From Pseudomonas putida (lineage in GTDB: Bacteria > Pseudomonadota > Gammaproteobacteria > Pseudomonadales > Pseudomonadaceae), in assembly GCF_028682635.1 (NCBI RefSeq), contig NZ_JANHLK010000035.1, forward strand, positions 1-53,014: a DNA stretch of 53,014 nucleotides, in the 5' to 3' direction. Shown here one piece after another: positions 7,331 through 16,159 of this stretch (position 1 is its first letter; every line of letters starts with the position of its first letter). The position numbers and the translations under genes are program-made. The notes below the pieces were generated by a model. The model ran no database searches. It worked only from the letters and a program-made list of their open reading frames with translations, and was not told where the DNA came from.

Positions 7331-8497
7331 ATGAACGCTGCAATACCAAAAACAAGAATGGGCTTTGTCGGGGGCGGCGAGGGCGCATTCATTGCTCAAG
7401 CCCACCGCCAGGCCGCCGGCCTCGATGGCCGTTTTGAACTGGTGTGCGGCGCGTTCAGTCGCGATGCACAGAACAACCGGAACACTGGCGCAGCATTGGG
7501 CTTGCCGGCCTCGCGCTGCTACAGCGACTGGCAGCAGATGCTCGAGGCCGAGCGTGTATTGCCCGCCGAGCAGCGCATGGAGCTGCTGGTGATCGTCACG
7601 CCCAACCACTTGCACGCGCCGATCGCCAGCCAGGCGCTGAGCGCGGGTTTTCATGTGTTCAGTGAAAAGCCCGCGGCGCTGAACCTGGCCGAATTGCTCG
7701 CACTCAAGGACGTGGTCGAACGCAGCGGCCGCCTCTACGGCCTGGCCCATACGTACCTGGGCTACCCCATGGTCTGGCAGGCGCGCGACATGGTGCGCAG
7801 CGGCGTGATCGGTGCGGTGCGCAAAGTCATTGTCGAGTACCCCCAGGGCTGGCTCAGCCAGGATGTGGCCGGGCAAGGCAACAAGCAGGCGCAATGGCGT
7901 GACAGCCCTGAACAGTCCGGTTTGGGCGGCTGCATTGGTGACATCGGCACCCATGCCTTCTCCCTGGCCGAGTTCGTCGCGGATCAACCGATCCAGCACC
8001 TGTGCGCAATGTTGGGCGTTCATATCGCCGGCCGTCAGCTGGACGATGACGCCTCGATGCTGTTCAAGATGGCCGGCGGCGCCAGCGGCGTGTTGATCGC
8101 CAGCCAGGTCTGCGCCGGCGAAGAAAACCCGCTGAAAATCCGCGTCTATGGCGACAAGGGCGGGCTGGAATGGCGGCAGGAAGAACCTGCCAGCCTGATC
8201 CACCGTGCCCTCGATCAACCCATGCGCATCCTGCGCTCCGGCGTCGGCCAGCCGTGGCTGTGCGCAGCCGCCAGCGAGCGCATGCGTTTGCCGGCCGGGC
8301 ATCCCGAAGGCTATCTCGAAGCCATGGCCAATCTCTACGGCGATTTTGCCCGCGCCATCCGTGGCAATGTCGCGGGGCACGATGCTCCCGGGGTGCCCGG
8401 GATCGACGTCGGCCTGCGCGGCATGGCGTTCATCGAGACCGTGATCGCCAACCATCGTGGCGACGCCAAGTGGACCGAACTGGTCTGCACCCCATGA
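7331..8497 (+). CDS. Gfo/Idh/MocA-family sugar dehydrogenase
   Basis: A 388-residue NAD(P)-dependent oxidoreductase. The N-terminal Rossmann fold has GFVGGGEGAF at 11-20 and the family Lys in SEKPAAL (EKP at 112-114). The C-terminal domain shows the GDIGTHA motif at 203-209 with the catalytic-region His. Family members oxidise or reduce a hydroxyl of free sugars, inositols or glycosides, often at C3. It is first in a three-gene operon; its stop overlaps an ATG of the next frame. Together with the isomerase it could make and process a keto-sugar, as in known 3-keto-glycoside pathways. The exact sugar cannot be read from the sequence. Confidence 0.9.
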   Translation: MNAAIPKTRMGFVGGGEGAFIAQAHRQAAGLDGRFELVCGAFSRDAQNNRNTGAALGLPASRCYSDWQQMLEAERVLPAEQRMELLVIVTPNHLHAPIASQALSAGFHVFSEKPAALNLAELLALKDVVERSGRLYGLAHTYLGYPMVWQARDMVRSGVIGAVRKVIVEYPQGWLSQDVAGQGNKQAQWRDSPEQSGLGGCIGDIGTHAFSLAEFVADQPIQHLCAMLGVHIAGRQLDDDASMLFKMAGGASGVLIASQVCAGEENPLKIRVYGDKGGLEWRQEEPASLIHRALDQPMRILRSGVGQPWLCAAASERMRLPAGHPEGYLEAMANLYGDFARAIRGNVAGHDAPGVPGIDVGLRGMAFIETVIANHRGDAKWTELVCTP

Positions 8498-8511
8498 CTC
8501 TGGAGACTCCC

Positions 8512-9588
8512 ATGACCGACCTTACTCAAACCGGCATGCGTGGCCCGGGGATTTTCCTCGCGCAGTTCATGTCCGCCGAAGCACCTTTCGATACCCTGGC
8601 CAACATCGCCCACTGGGCGGCCTCCCAGGGTTACAAGGCCATTCAATTGCCGACCCTGGGCACGCAGTTCATCGACCTTGCGCGCGCCGCCGAAGATCAG
8701 GATTACTGCGATGAACTGAAAGCCGTCTGCGCCCGGGAAGGCGTCGAAATCAGTGAACTCTCGACCCATCTTCAAGGCCAATTGGTGGCGGTACATCCGG
8801 CGTTCGACACGCTGTTCGATGACTTCGCACCGGCACATTTGCGCGGCCAACCCCAGGCACGCACCGACTGGGCCATCGACCAATTGAAGCTGGCGGCTCG
8901 CGCCAGTCAGCGCTTGGGCCTTAAAGCCCACGCGACCTTTTCCGGCGCGCTGCTCTGGCCCTACATCTACCCATGGCCGCAGCGCCCGAGTGGCCTGGTC
9001 GAGCAGGGTTTCGAGGAACTGGCCAAGCGCTGGTTGCCGATCCTTGATTGTTTCGAAGAGGCCGGCGTCGACCTGTGCTACGAGATTCACCCCGGCGAAG
9101 ACCTGCACGACGGCGCTTCCTTCGAGCGCTTCCTGGAGGCGGTCGATCACCATCCCCGCGCGGCGATCCTGTATGACCCGAGCCACCTGCTGCTGCAGCA
9201 AATGGACTACCTGGGCTTCATCGACCGCTACCACGAACGCATCCGCATGTTCCACGTCAAGGACGCCGAGTTCCGGCCCGATGCCCGTTCCGGGGTCTAC
9301 GGCGGTTATCAGGGCTGGGTCGAGCGGCCGGGGCGTTTCCGCTCATTGGGCGATGGCCAGATCGATTTCAAATCGATCTTCAGCAAACTGACCCAATACG
9401 ACTTCGCCGGGTGGGCCGTGCTGGAGTGGGAATGCTGCCTGAAGGACTCTGCGCAGGGCGCCGCAGAAGGGGCGGCGTTCATCGAGCGACACATGATCAG
9501 CAAGACCCGAAAGGCTTTCGACGATTTCGCCAGCGTGTCGTCAGACGCCGCTTTCAATCGACGATTGTTGGGGCTAACTGACGCCTGA
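8512..9588 (+). CDS. Sugar phosphate isomerase/epimerase-like TIM barrel
   Basis: About 358 residues of the xylose-isomerase-like TIM-barrel superfamily (AP_endonuc_2 type). Candidate metal and catalytic ligands appear in order: Glu191 and His193 (CYEIHPGEDLHDG), Asp222 and His225 (LYDPSHLL), His248 and Asp251 (MFHVKDAEF) and Glu305 (VLEWECC). Members act as epimerases, isomerases, dehydratases or keto-glycoside lyases. Start is ATG 8512, with GGAG 6 nt upstream; an ATG at 8494 overlaps the previous stop (ATGA) and could also be used by coupling. It sits between the dehydrogenase and the transporter, which places it in one sugar pathway. Confidence 0.88.
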   Translation: MTDLTQTGMRGPGIFLAQFMSAEAPFDTLANIAHWAASQGYKAIQLPTLGTQFIDLARAAEDQDYCDELKAVCAREGVEISELSTHLQGQLVAVHPAFDTLFDDFAPAHLRGQPQARTDWAIDQLKLAARASQRLGLKAHATFSGALLWPYIYPWPQRPSGLVEQGFEELAKRWLPILDCFEEAGVDLCYEIHPGEDLHDGASFERFLEAVDHHPRAAILYDPSHLLLQQMDYLGFIDRYHERIRMFHVKDAEFRPDARSGVYGGYQGWVERPGRFRSLGDGQIDFKSIFSKLTQYDFAGWAVLEWECCLKDSAQGAAEGAAFIERHMISKTRKAFDDFASVSSDAAFNRRLLGLTDA

Positions 9589-9632
9589 ACGCATTTCTCT
9601 CGCACAAAAACAACAATAAGACGGTGACTGTC

Positions 9633-10865
9633 ATGACCACGATGACCGCGCGATTAAGCGCAATGATGTTCCTGCAGTTCTTTATCTGGGGTGGCTGGTT
9701 CGTCACCCTCGGTACTTTTCTCGCCAGCAATCTGGGCGCCACTGGCGGGCAGATCGGCATGGCGTTCTCGACCCAGTCATGGGGGGCGATCATCGCGCCG
9801 TTCGTGATAGGTCTGATTGCCGATCGCTTCTTCAATGCCGAGCGCATTCTCGCCGTGTTGCACCTGGTGGGCGCGGTGTTGCTGTATCAGCTGTATCGCG
9901 CACCGGACTTCAGCACCTTCTATCCGTTCGTGCTGGCCTACATGATGATCTACATGCCGACCCTGGCCCTGGTCAATTCCGTCGCGTTCCGCCAGATGAG
10001 CGACCCGGCGCTGGAGTTCTCGCGCATCCGCGTGTGGGGCACCATCGGCTGGATCGTCGCCGGCGTGGTGATCAGCTTCGTGTTTGCCTGGGATTCACAA
10101 GCGGCAATTTCGTCAGGCGGGTTGCGCAACACCTTCCTGATGTCGGCGATTGCGTCACTGCTGCTGGGCCTCTACAGCTTCACCTTGCCGCGCACCGCAC
10201 CGCTCAAAGGCGAAGCGAACGGCGGCCTCAAGCAGATGCTCGGGCTGGATGCCCTGGGTTTGCTCAAGGATCGCAGTTATCTGGTGTTCTTCATCGCCTC
10301 CATCCTGATCTGCATTCCGCTGGCGTTCTACTACCAGAACGCCAACCCGTTCCTGGCGGAAATCGGCGTGACCAACCCCACGGCAAAAATGGCCATCGGG
10401 CAAGTCTCCGAAGTACTGTTCATGCTGCTTCTGCCTCTGTTCATTCATCGCTTCGGGATCAAGCTTGCACTGCTGGTGGGGATGCTGGCCTGGGCCTTGC
10501 GCTACCTGTTGTTCGCCTATGGCAACAACGGCGACCTGGCTTTCATGCTGTTCACCGGCATCGCCTTGCACGGCATCTGCTATGACTTCTTCTTCGTTTC
10601 CGGACAGATCTACACCGACGCCAAGGCTTCCGAGCGCTTCAGGAGTTCCGCCCAGGGCTTGATCACCCTGGCGACCTACGGCTTGGGCATGCTGATCGGT
10701 TTCTGGGTGGCGGGGCAGGTGACCGACCACTACGCCGCGACGGCGGGTAGCCATGACTGGAAAAGCATCTGGCTGTTCCCGGCAGGGTTTGCCCTGGCGA
10801 TCTTTTTCTGTTTTTCCCTGGCGTTCAAGGGACGAGAGAAGGTGGCGGTGCAACCCACGGTCTGA
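9633..10865 (+). CDS. MFS transporter, nucleoside/H+ symporter (Nuc_H_symport) type
   Basis: About 410 residues with 12 predicted membrane helices. It starts with FLQFFIWGGWFVTLGTFLASN, typical of the NupG/XapB-like Nuc_H_symport family. It would import the operon's substrate with protons across the inner membrane. Many family members sit in clusters with sugar isomerases and Gfo/Idh/MocA enzymes, and the nearby genes here suggest a sugar or glycoside rather than a nucleoside. ATG 9633 is preferred (GGTGA 5 nt upstream) over GTG 9624. A REP pair follows directly after the stop. Confidence 0.88.
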   Translation: MTTMTARLSAMMFLQFFIWGGWFVTLGTFLASNLGATGGQIGMAFSTQSWGAIIAPFVIGLIADRFFNAERILAVLHLVGAVLLYQLYRAPDFSTFYPFVLAYMMIYMPTLALVNSVAFRQMSDPALEFSRIRVWGTIGWIVAGVVISFVFAWDSQAAISSGGLRNTFLMSAIASLLLGLYSFTLPRTAPLKGEANGGLKQMLGLDALGLLKDRSYLVFFIASILICIPLAFYYQNANPFLAEIGVTNPTAKMAIGQVSEVLFMLLLPLFIHRFGIKLALLVGMLAWALRYLLFAYGNNGDLAFMLFTGIALHGICYDFFFVSGQIYTDAKASERFRSSAQGLITLATYGLGMLIGFWVAGQVTDHYAATAGSHDWKSIWLFPAGFALAIFFCFSLAFKGREKVAVQPTV

Positions 10866-10869
10866 CCCC

Positions 10870-10984
10870 TGTAGGAGCGAGCTTGCTCCGGGCGGCGTTC
10901 CGACGATGGTCGCCAACGATAACGCGTCCTTTCAGGCAGCACGCATTATCGTTGACGACCTTCGCGAGCAAGCTCGCTCCTACA
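10870..10984. repeat. REP pair between convergent genes
   Basis: The arm TGTAGGAGCGAGCTTGCTCC (10870 on) faces the inverse arm CGAGCAAGCTCGCTCCTACA (to 10984), with an 85-bp linker that itself contains GATAACG and CGTTGACG. The TAG of the second arm is the stop codon of the TetR gene. The pair can fold as a 3'-end structure for both transcripts. Confidence 0.88.
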
Positions 10985-11537
10985 AGGAGCCCGGCCATGC
11001 ATTGATCACCGAGGTCAGGAACTGCTGGGACAGCTCCGGCTTATCCAAGGCCCTGGCAACGAGCATGGCACCGGCAATCGAGGCAATGACCCGCAACGCT
11101 TCCTGGTGTTTTTCCTCCGGGTTTTCGCCCTCCACCAATGGCATCAGTATCTCGATCAAGCGCTCGATGCCCTTGGTGAAGGACTGGCTGACCGCGCCGC
11201 CGGTACGCGCGACATCGGTCGCCAGGGCGGGAATCGGGCAGCCCTCGGTCCAGTTGTCCAGGTGCTTCTGGGTCAGGTAACCCTTGACCAGCTCGGGAAT
11301 CGATTTGGCGTCCTGCCATTGTTGAATGTTGGTCTCGAACGTCCTGCTGACGGCCTCGCAAGCCAGCTGCTCCTTGCCGCCTGGAAACTGCCCGTAGAAC
11401 CCGCCGTGGGTCAGCCCGACCGAACGGGACAGTTCGCCGATGCCGATCCCGTCGATGCCTTTCTCGCGGTACAGCCGGGAGGCGGCCGTGAGGATCGCCT
11501 CCTTGTTGGCCGCAGCCTTGTCTTTCGTCACTTTCAT
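10980..11537 (-). CDS. TetR/AcrR-family repressor of the efflux operon
   Basis: A 185-residue protein. Residues 8-58 form the TetR helix-turn-helix (AILTAASRLYREKGIDGIGI...GLTHGGFYGQF). The C-terminal part resembles the ligand-binding domain of AcrR/NemR-like proteins and contains one Cys in EGCPIPAL. It is divergent from mexE, and the gap holds two copies of the motif ATGAT(A/G)GC, so it most likely represses the pump until a toxic ligand binds. Its TAG stop lies inside a REP arm. Note that the classical MexEF-OprN pump of P. aeruginosa is controlled by the LysR regulator MexT; a TetR partner is a different wiring. Confidence 0.9.
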   Translation of the reverse strand: MKVTKDKAAANKEAILTAASRLYREKGIDGIGIGELSRSVGLTHGGFYGQFPGGKEQLACEAVSRTFETNIQQWQDAKSIPELVKGYLTQKHLDNWTEGCPIPALATDVARTGGAVSQSFTKGIERLIEILMPLVEGENPEEKHQEALRVIASIAGAMLVARALDKPELSQQFLTSVINAWPGSL

Positions 11538-11599
11538 GGGGTGCTCCTGTGGCCGGTGGGCATGGCCCTTGGCAAGTCGTCGCTGAGAAGCTAGTAATT

Positions 11600-11613
11600 A
11601 TGATAGCCGTCAT
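11600..11613. promoter_or_regulatory. TetR operator copy 1
   Basis: ATGATAGCCGTCAT is an imperfect palindrome 62 bp upstream of the TetR start. Its reverse complement differs from copy 2 (ATGATGGCTATCAT) at one position. Repetition of the same motif in a divergent TetR/pump gap supports an operator. Confidence 0.7.
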
Positions 11614-11665
11614 ATATTGTTGGCGCAAATGTGTGACGGCCAAATCTCTTTTTTTGCCCTTATAC

Positions 11666-11679
11666 ATGATGGCTATCAT
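11666..11679. promoter_or_regulatory. TetR operator copy 2
   Basis: ATGATGGCTATCAT is palindromic at 12 of 14 positions, starts 66 bp after copy 1 and lies 28 bp before mexE. TATAC just upstream could be a -10 element, so repressor binding here would block mexE transcription. Confidence 0.7.
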
Positions 11680-11707
11680 CAAAAACAATGCTCAAGGCGG
11701 ATACTCC

Positions 11708-12967
11708 ATGGAACAGTCCCTCAAACCTCTGCGTTATCCACTTGCCGCATTGGCACTCACGATGCTTGCCGCTTGCGATCGTGCGCCTGTCGCCGCCAAT
11801 GCACCGGGGGCGCCGCACGTGACTGTGGCCAAGGTCATCGAGCAGCCTATTACCGAATGGGACGAGGTGACCGCACGACTGGAAGCCCCGGAAACCGTCG
11901 AGGTCCGTCCACGGGTATCAGGACAGATTGAACGGGTCGCCTTTACCGACGGTGCGTTGGTGAAGAAGGGGGACCTGTTGTTCCAGATCGATCCGCGGCC
12001 CTTCGAGCACGAGGTCGAGCGTTTCCAGGCCCAGTTGCAACAAGCCCGGGCGACGCTGCTGCGCACCGCCAATGAAGCGCAGCGCGGGCAGCGCTTGCTC
12101 GGCAGCAATGCGATTTCCGCCGAACTGGCCGACAGCCGCACCACCACCGCACAAGAGGCCAAGGCCGGTGTCGATGCGATCCAGGCGCAGCTCGACCTTG
12201 CCCGGCTGAACCTGAGCTTCACCCGCGTCACCGCGCCGATCAGCGGCCGTGTCAGCCGCGCGGAAATCACCGCCGGCAACATCGTCACCGCCGATACCAC
12301 GCCGCTCACCAGCGTGGTCTCCAGCGACAAGGTGTACGCCTACTTCGATGCCGACGAGCGCCTGTTCCTCAAGTACGGCCAGCTCTCCCGCCAGGGCCAG
12401 CGCGGCCAGAGCACGCCGGTGTACATGGGCCTTTCGAACGAAGAGGGCAACAGTCACCTGGGGCAGATGAATTTCGTCGACAACCAGGTCAATCCCAAGA
12501 CCGGGACCATCCGTGGGCGTGCGGTGTTCGACAACGCCGACGGCCAATACACCCCCGGGTTGTACGCCCGGCTGAAACTGGTGGGCAGCGCCGCCTATGC
12601 CGGCCTGCTGATCAAGGACGAGGCGGTGGGCACCGACCTTGGCAAGAGGTTCGTGCTGGTCATCGATCAGGACAACAAGGCGGTGTACCGCAGCGTCGAC
12701 CTGGGCCCCAAGCTTGAAGGCCTGCGCATCGTGCGCAGCGGATTGCAGAAGGACGACCGCATCATCATCAACGGCCTGCAGCGGGTCCGTCCCGGTGCCG
12801 TGGTCGCCCCGCAGGACGCGCCCATGGCCGACCCGGAAACGGTGGCGACACTGGCCCGCCAACGCCAGGCCGTTGAGGCAGGCAATCAACCCGCAAGCCC
12901 ATCCTCCGCCTCCGTCAAATCACCAGCCCTGGTGAAAACGGATGCGCCTGCCAGCCCTCGCGGATAA
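11708..12967 (+). CDS. mexE: RND efflux periplasmic adaptor, MexE-like
   Basis: A 419-residue membrane-fusion protein that links the inner-membrane RND pump to the outer-membrane channel. It has a lipoprotein signal (LTMLAAC, Cys about 23), a barrel-sandwich/lipoyl part (VEVRPRVSGQIERVAF... and FTRVTAPISGRVSRAEI) and a long alpha-hairpin between them (about residues 105-175). The beta-barrel contains VDNQVNPKTGTIRGRAVFDN. The C-terminal tail is Pro/Ser-rich. AAGGCGG 7 nt before the ATG supports the start. Second gene mexF follows after 12 bp. The symbol is by family resemblance; orthology to P. aeruginosa mexE is not proven. Confidence 0.9.
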   Translation: MEQSLKPLRYPLAALALTMLAACDRAPVAANAPGAPHVTVAKVIEQPITEWDEVTARLEAPETVEVRPRVSGQIERVAFTDGALVKKGDLLFQIDPRPFEHEVERFQAQLQQARATLLRTANEAQRGQRLLGSNAISAELADSRTTTAQEAKAGVDAIQAQLDLARLNLSFTRVTAPISGRVSRAEITAGNIVTADTTPLTSVVSSDKVYAYFDADERLFLKYGQLSRQGQRGQSTPVYMGLSNEEGNSHLGQMNFVDNQVNPKTGTIRGRAVFDNADGQYTPGLYARLKLVGSAAYAGLLIKDEAVGTDLGKRFVLVIDQDNKAVYRSVDLGPKLEGLRIVRSGLQKDDRIIINGLQRVRPGAVVAPQDAPMADPETVATLARQRQAVEAGNQPASPSSASVKSPALVKTDAPASPRG

Positions 12968-12979
12968 GGGAGCACCGAC

Positions 12980-15900
12980 ATGAAATTCTCACAGTTCTTC
13001 ATCACGCGGCCGATCTTCGCCGCGGTGCTGTCGCTGCTGATCCTGATCGCGGGCGCCATCTCGCTGTTCCAGTTGCCGATCAGCGAATACCCCGAAGTGG
13101 TGCCGCCGACCGTGGTGGTTCACGCCAATTACCCGGGGGCCAACCCCAAGGTCATCGGCGAAACCGTGGCGGCGCCGTTGGAGCAAGCCATCACCGGCGT
13201 CGAGAACATGCTGTACATGTCCTCGCAGTCGACGGCGGACGGGCGTTTGACGCTGACCGTGACCTTCGCCCTGGGCACCGACCTGGATAACGCCCAGGTC
13301 CAGGTGCAGAACCGCGTGACCCGCACCGAGCCGAAATTGCCGGAAGAAGTGACGCGCATCGGCATCACCGTGGACAAGGCCTCGCCTGAATTGACCTTGC
13401 TGGTGCACCTGGTGTCGCCGGACAAGCGCTACGACATGCTGTACCTGTCCAACTACGCGATCCTCAACGTCAAGGATGAGCTGTCGCGCCTGGACGGCAT
13501 CGGCGATGTGAAGATGTTCGGTATCGGTGACTACTCCCTGCGTATCTGGCTCGATCCGGACAAGACCGCCTCGCGCAACCTGACCGCCACCGACGTGGTC
13601 AACGCGGTGCGCGAGCAGAACCGCCAGGTCGCGGCCGGTGCCCTGGGTTCGCCGCCGGCGCCGAATGCCACCCACTTCCAGATGTCGATCAATTCCCAAG
13701 GCCGGCTGGTCACCGAGCAAGAGTTCGAAAATGTGATCATCCGCAGTGGCCCGAACGGCGAGATCACCCGCCTCAAGGACATTGCCCGGGTCGAGCTGGG
13801 ATCCAACCAGTACGCACTGCGGGCGCTGCTCAACAACCAGGAAGCGGTGGCCATGCCGATCTTCCAGCGCCCGGGGTCCAACGCCATCGACATCTCCGAC
13901 CAGGTGCGGGCGAAGATGGCCGAGCTGAAGAAAAACTTCCCCCAAGGCATGGACTACGAGATCGTCTACGACCCGACCATCTTCGTGCGCAGCTCGATCG
14001 AAGCGGTGGTTCACACCCTGTTCGAAGCCCTGATCCTGGTGGTGCTGGTAGTGATCCTGTTCCTGCAGACCTGGCGCGCTTCGATCATTCCGCTGGTGGC
14101 GGTGCCGGTGTCGCTGATCGGCACCTTTGCCGTGATGCACCTGCTCGGTTTCTCCCTCAATGCGCTGTCGCTGTTCGGCCTGGTGCTGGCCATCGGCATC
14201 GTGGTGGATGATGCGATCGTGGTGGTGGAGAACGTCGAGCGCAATATCGAATCGGGCCTGGAGCCGGTCGAGGCCACCCAGAAGGCCATGGGCGAGGTGA
14301 CCGGCCCGATCATCGCCACGGCGCTGGTGTTGTGCGCGGTGTTTGTGCCGGCGGCGTTCATTTCCGGGCTCACCGGGCAGTTCTATAAACAGTTCGCCCT
14401 GACTATCGCCATCTCCACGGTGATCTCGGCCTTCAACTCCCTGACCTTGTCGCCAGCGCTGGCAGCGGTGCTGCTCAAGGCCCACGGCGCGCCGAAAGAC
14501 CGCTTCTCGAAAGTGCTGGATCGCTTGCTCGGCGGTTGGCTGTTCAAACCCTTCAACCGCTTTTTCGACAAGGCCAGCCATGGCTACGTGGTTGCCGTGG
14601 CCAAGATCATTCGCGGCAGCAGCGTGGCCTTGCTGGTGTACGCCGGCCTGATCGGCATGACCTATATGGGCTTCAGCACCACGCCGACCGGATTCGTGCC
14701 GACCCAGGACAAGAAGTACCTGGTGACCTTCGCCCAGCTGCCGGACGCGGCGAGCCTGGATCGCACCGAATCGGTGATCCGCCGCATGAGCACCATCGCC
14801 ATCAACGAGCCGGGGTTCGACAGTGCCGTGGCATTTCCCGGGCTGTCGATCAACGGTTTCACCAACAGCCCGAACGCCGGCATCGCCTTCATCGGCTTGC
14901 GCCCGTTCGATGAGCGCAAAGACCCGAGCTTGTCCGCCGGGGCGATTTCCGCGTCGCTCAACGCCAAGTTCGGCGACATCCAGGACGCCTACATCGCCGT
15001 GTTCCCGCCACCACCCGTCCAGGGCCTGGGCACCATCGGCGGTTTCCGCCTGCAGATCGAGGACCGCGGCAACCTCGGCTACGAAGAGCTGTACAAAGAA
15101 ACCATGAACATCATCGCCAAGAGCCGCAGCGTTCCGGAACTGGCCAACCTGTTCACCAGCTACACGGTCAACGTGCCGCAAGTGGAAGCGGCCATCGACC
15201 GGGAAAAGGCCAAGACCCACGGCGTGAAGATCAACGACATTTTCGACACCTTGCAGGTGTACCTGGGCTCGCTGTACGCCAACGACTTCAACCGTTTTGG
15301 CCGCACCTACCAGGTCAATGTGCAGGCCGAGCAACAGTTCCGCCAGGAGCCGGAGCAGATCGGCCAGTTGAAGGTGCGCAACGATCGCGGCGAGATGGTT
15401 CCGCTGGCGACCTTCGTCAAGGTCAGCCCGACGTCGGGGCCGGACCGGGTCTCGCACTACAACGGTTTCGTCACTGCGGAGATCAATGGCAGTGCAGCCC
15501 CCGGCTACAGCTCCGGCCAGGCCCAGAAAGCCATCGAGAAACTGCTCAAGGAAGAACTGCCCAACGGCATGACCTACGAGTGGACCGACCTGACCTACCA
15601 ACAGATCCTGTCCGGCAACACGGCGCTGCTGGTGTTCCCGCTCTGCGTGCTGCTGGCGTTCCTGGTGCTGGCCGCACTGTATGAAAGCTGGAGCCTGCCG
15701 CTGGCGGTGATCCTGATCGTGCCGATGACCCTGCTGTCGGCGATTGCCGGGGTGATCATTTCCAAGGGCGACAACAACATCTTCACCCAGATCGGCCTGA
15801 TCGTCCTGGTGGGCCTGGCGTGCAAGAACGCGATCCTGATCGTCGAGTTCGCCAAGGACCGACAGGCCCAGGGCCTGTCGCCGCTGGACGCCGTGCTCGA

Positions 15901-16159
15901 CGCCTGCCGCATGCGGCTGCGGCCGATCCTCATGACCTCGTTCGCCTTCATCATGGGCGTGGTGCCGCTGGTGACGTCCACCGGCGCCGGCTCGGAAATG
16001 CGCCGGGCCATGGGGGTAGCGGTGTTCTCCGGAATGCTCGGGGTGACCTTCTTCGGCCTGCTGCTGACGCCGGTGTTCTTTGTCCTGATTCGCCGCTACA
16101 TCGAACGCAAGCAAGCGCGCAAACGCGCCAATGCACTGAACCTGGAGGTGCAACCATGA
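12980..16159 (+). CDS. mexF: RND multidrug efflux permease, MexF-like
   Basis: A 1059-residue proton-driven HAE1 pump with 12 membrane helices and two large periplasmic loops. The start (MKFSQFFITRPIFAAVLSLL) and many internal blocks are very close to MexF as I remember it. TM4 carries the adjacent Asp pair of the proton relay (IVVDDAIVVVEN, about 407-418), and TM10 a matching Lys region (GLACKNAILIVEFA). Length is normal for the family. It overlaps the outer-membrane gene by ATGA. MexF-type pumps export chloramphenicol, quinolones, trimethoprim and metabolic by-products; specificity here is inferred only. Confidence 0.95.
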   Translation: MKFSQFFITRPIFAAVLSLLILIAGAISLFQLPISEYPEVVPPTVVVHANYPGANPKVIGETVAAPLEQAITGVENMLYMSSQSTADGRLTLTVTFALGTDLDNAQVQVQNRVTRTEPKLPEEVTRIGITVDKASPELTLLVHLVSPDKRYDMLYLSNYAILNVKDELSRLDGIGDVKMFGIGDYSLRIWLDPDKTASRNLTATDVVNAVREQNRQVAAGALGSPPAPNATHFQMSINSQGRLVTEQEFENVIIRSGPNGEITRLKDIARVELGSNQYALRALLNNQEAVAMPIFQRPGSNAIDISDQVRAKMAELKKNFPQGMDYEIVYDPTIFVRSSIEAVVHTLFEALILVVLVVILFLQTWRASIIPLVAVPVSLIGTFAVMHLLGFSLNALSLFGLVLAIGIVVDDAIVVVENVERNIESGLEPVEATQKAMGEVTGPIIATALVLCAVFVPAAFISGLTGQFYKQFALTIAISTVISAFNSLTLSPALAAVLLKAHGAPKDRFSKVLDRLLGGWLFKPFNRFFDKASHGYVVAVAKIIRGSSVALLVYAGLIGMTYMGFSTTPTGFVPTQDKKYLVTFAQLPDAASLDRTESVIRRMSTIAINEPGFDSAVAFPGLSINGFTNSPNAGIAFIGLRPFDERKDPSLSAGAISASLNAKFGDIQDAYIAVFPPPPVQGLGTIGGFRLQIEDRGNLGYEELYKETMNIIAKSRSVPELANLFTSYTVNVPQVEAAIDREKAKTHGVKINDIFDTLQVYLGSLYANDFNRFGRTYQVNVQAEQQFRQEPEQIGQLKVRNDRGEMVPLATFVKVSPTSGPDRVSHYNGFVTAEINGSAAPGYSSGQAQKAIEKLLKEELPNGMTYEWTDLTYQQILSGNTALLVFPLCVLLAFLVLAALYESWSLPLAVILIVPMTLLSAIAGVIISKGDNNIFTQIGLIVLVGLACKNAILIVEFAKDRQAQGLSPLDAVLDACRMRLRPILMTSFAFIMGVVPLVTSTGAGSEMRRAMGVAVFSGMLGVTFFGLLLTPVFFVLIRRYIERKQARKRANALNLEVQP

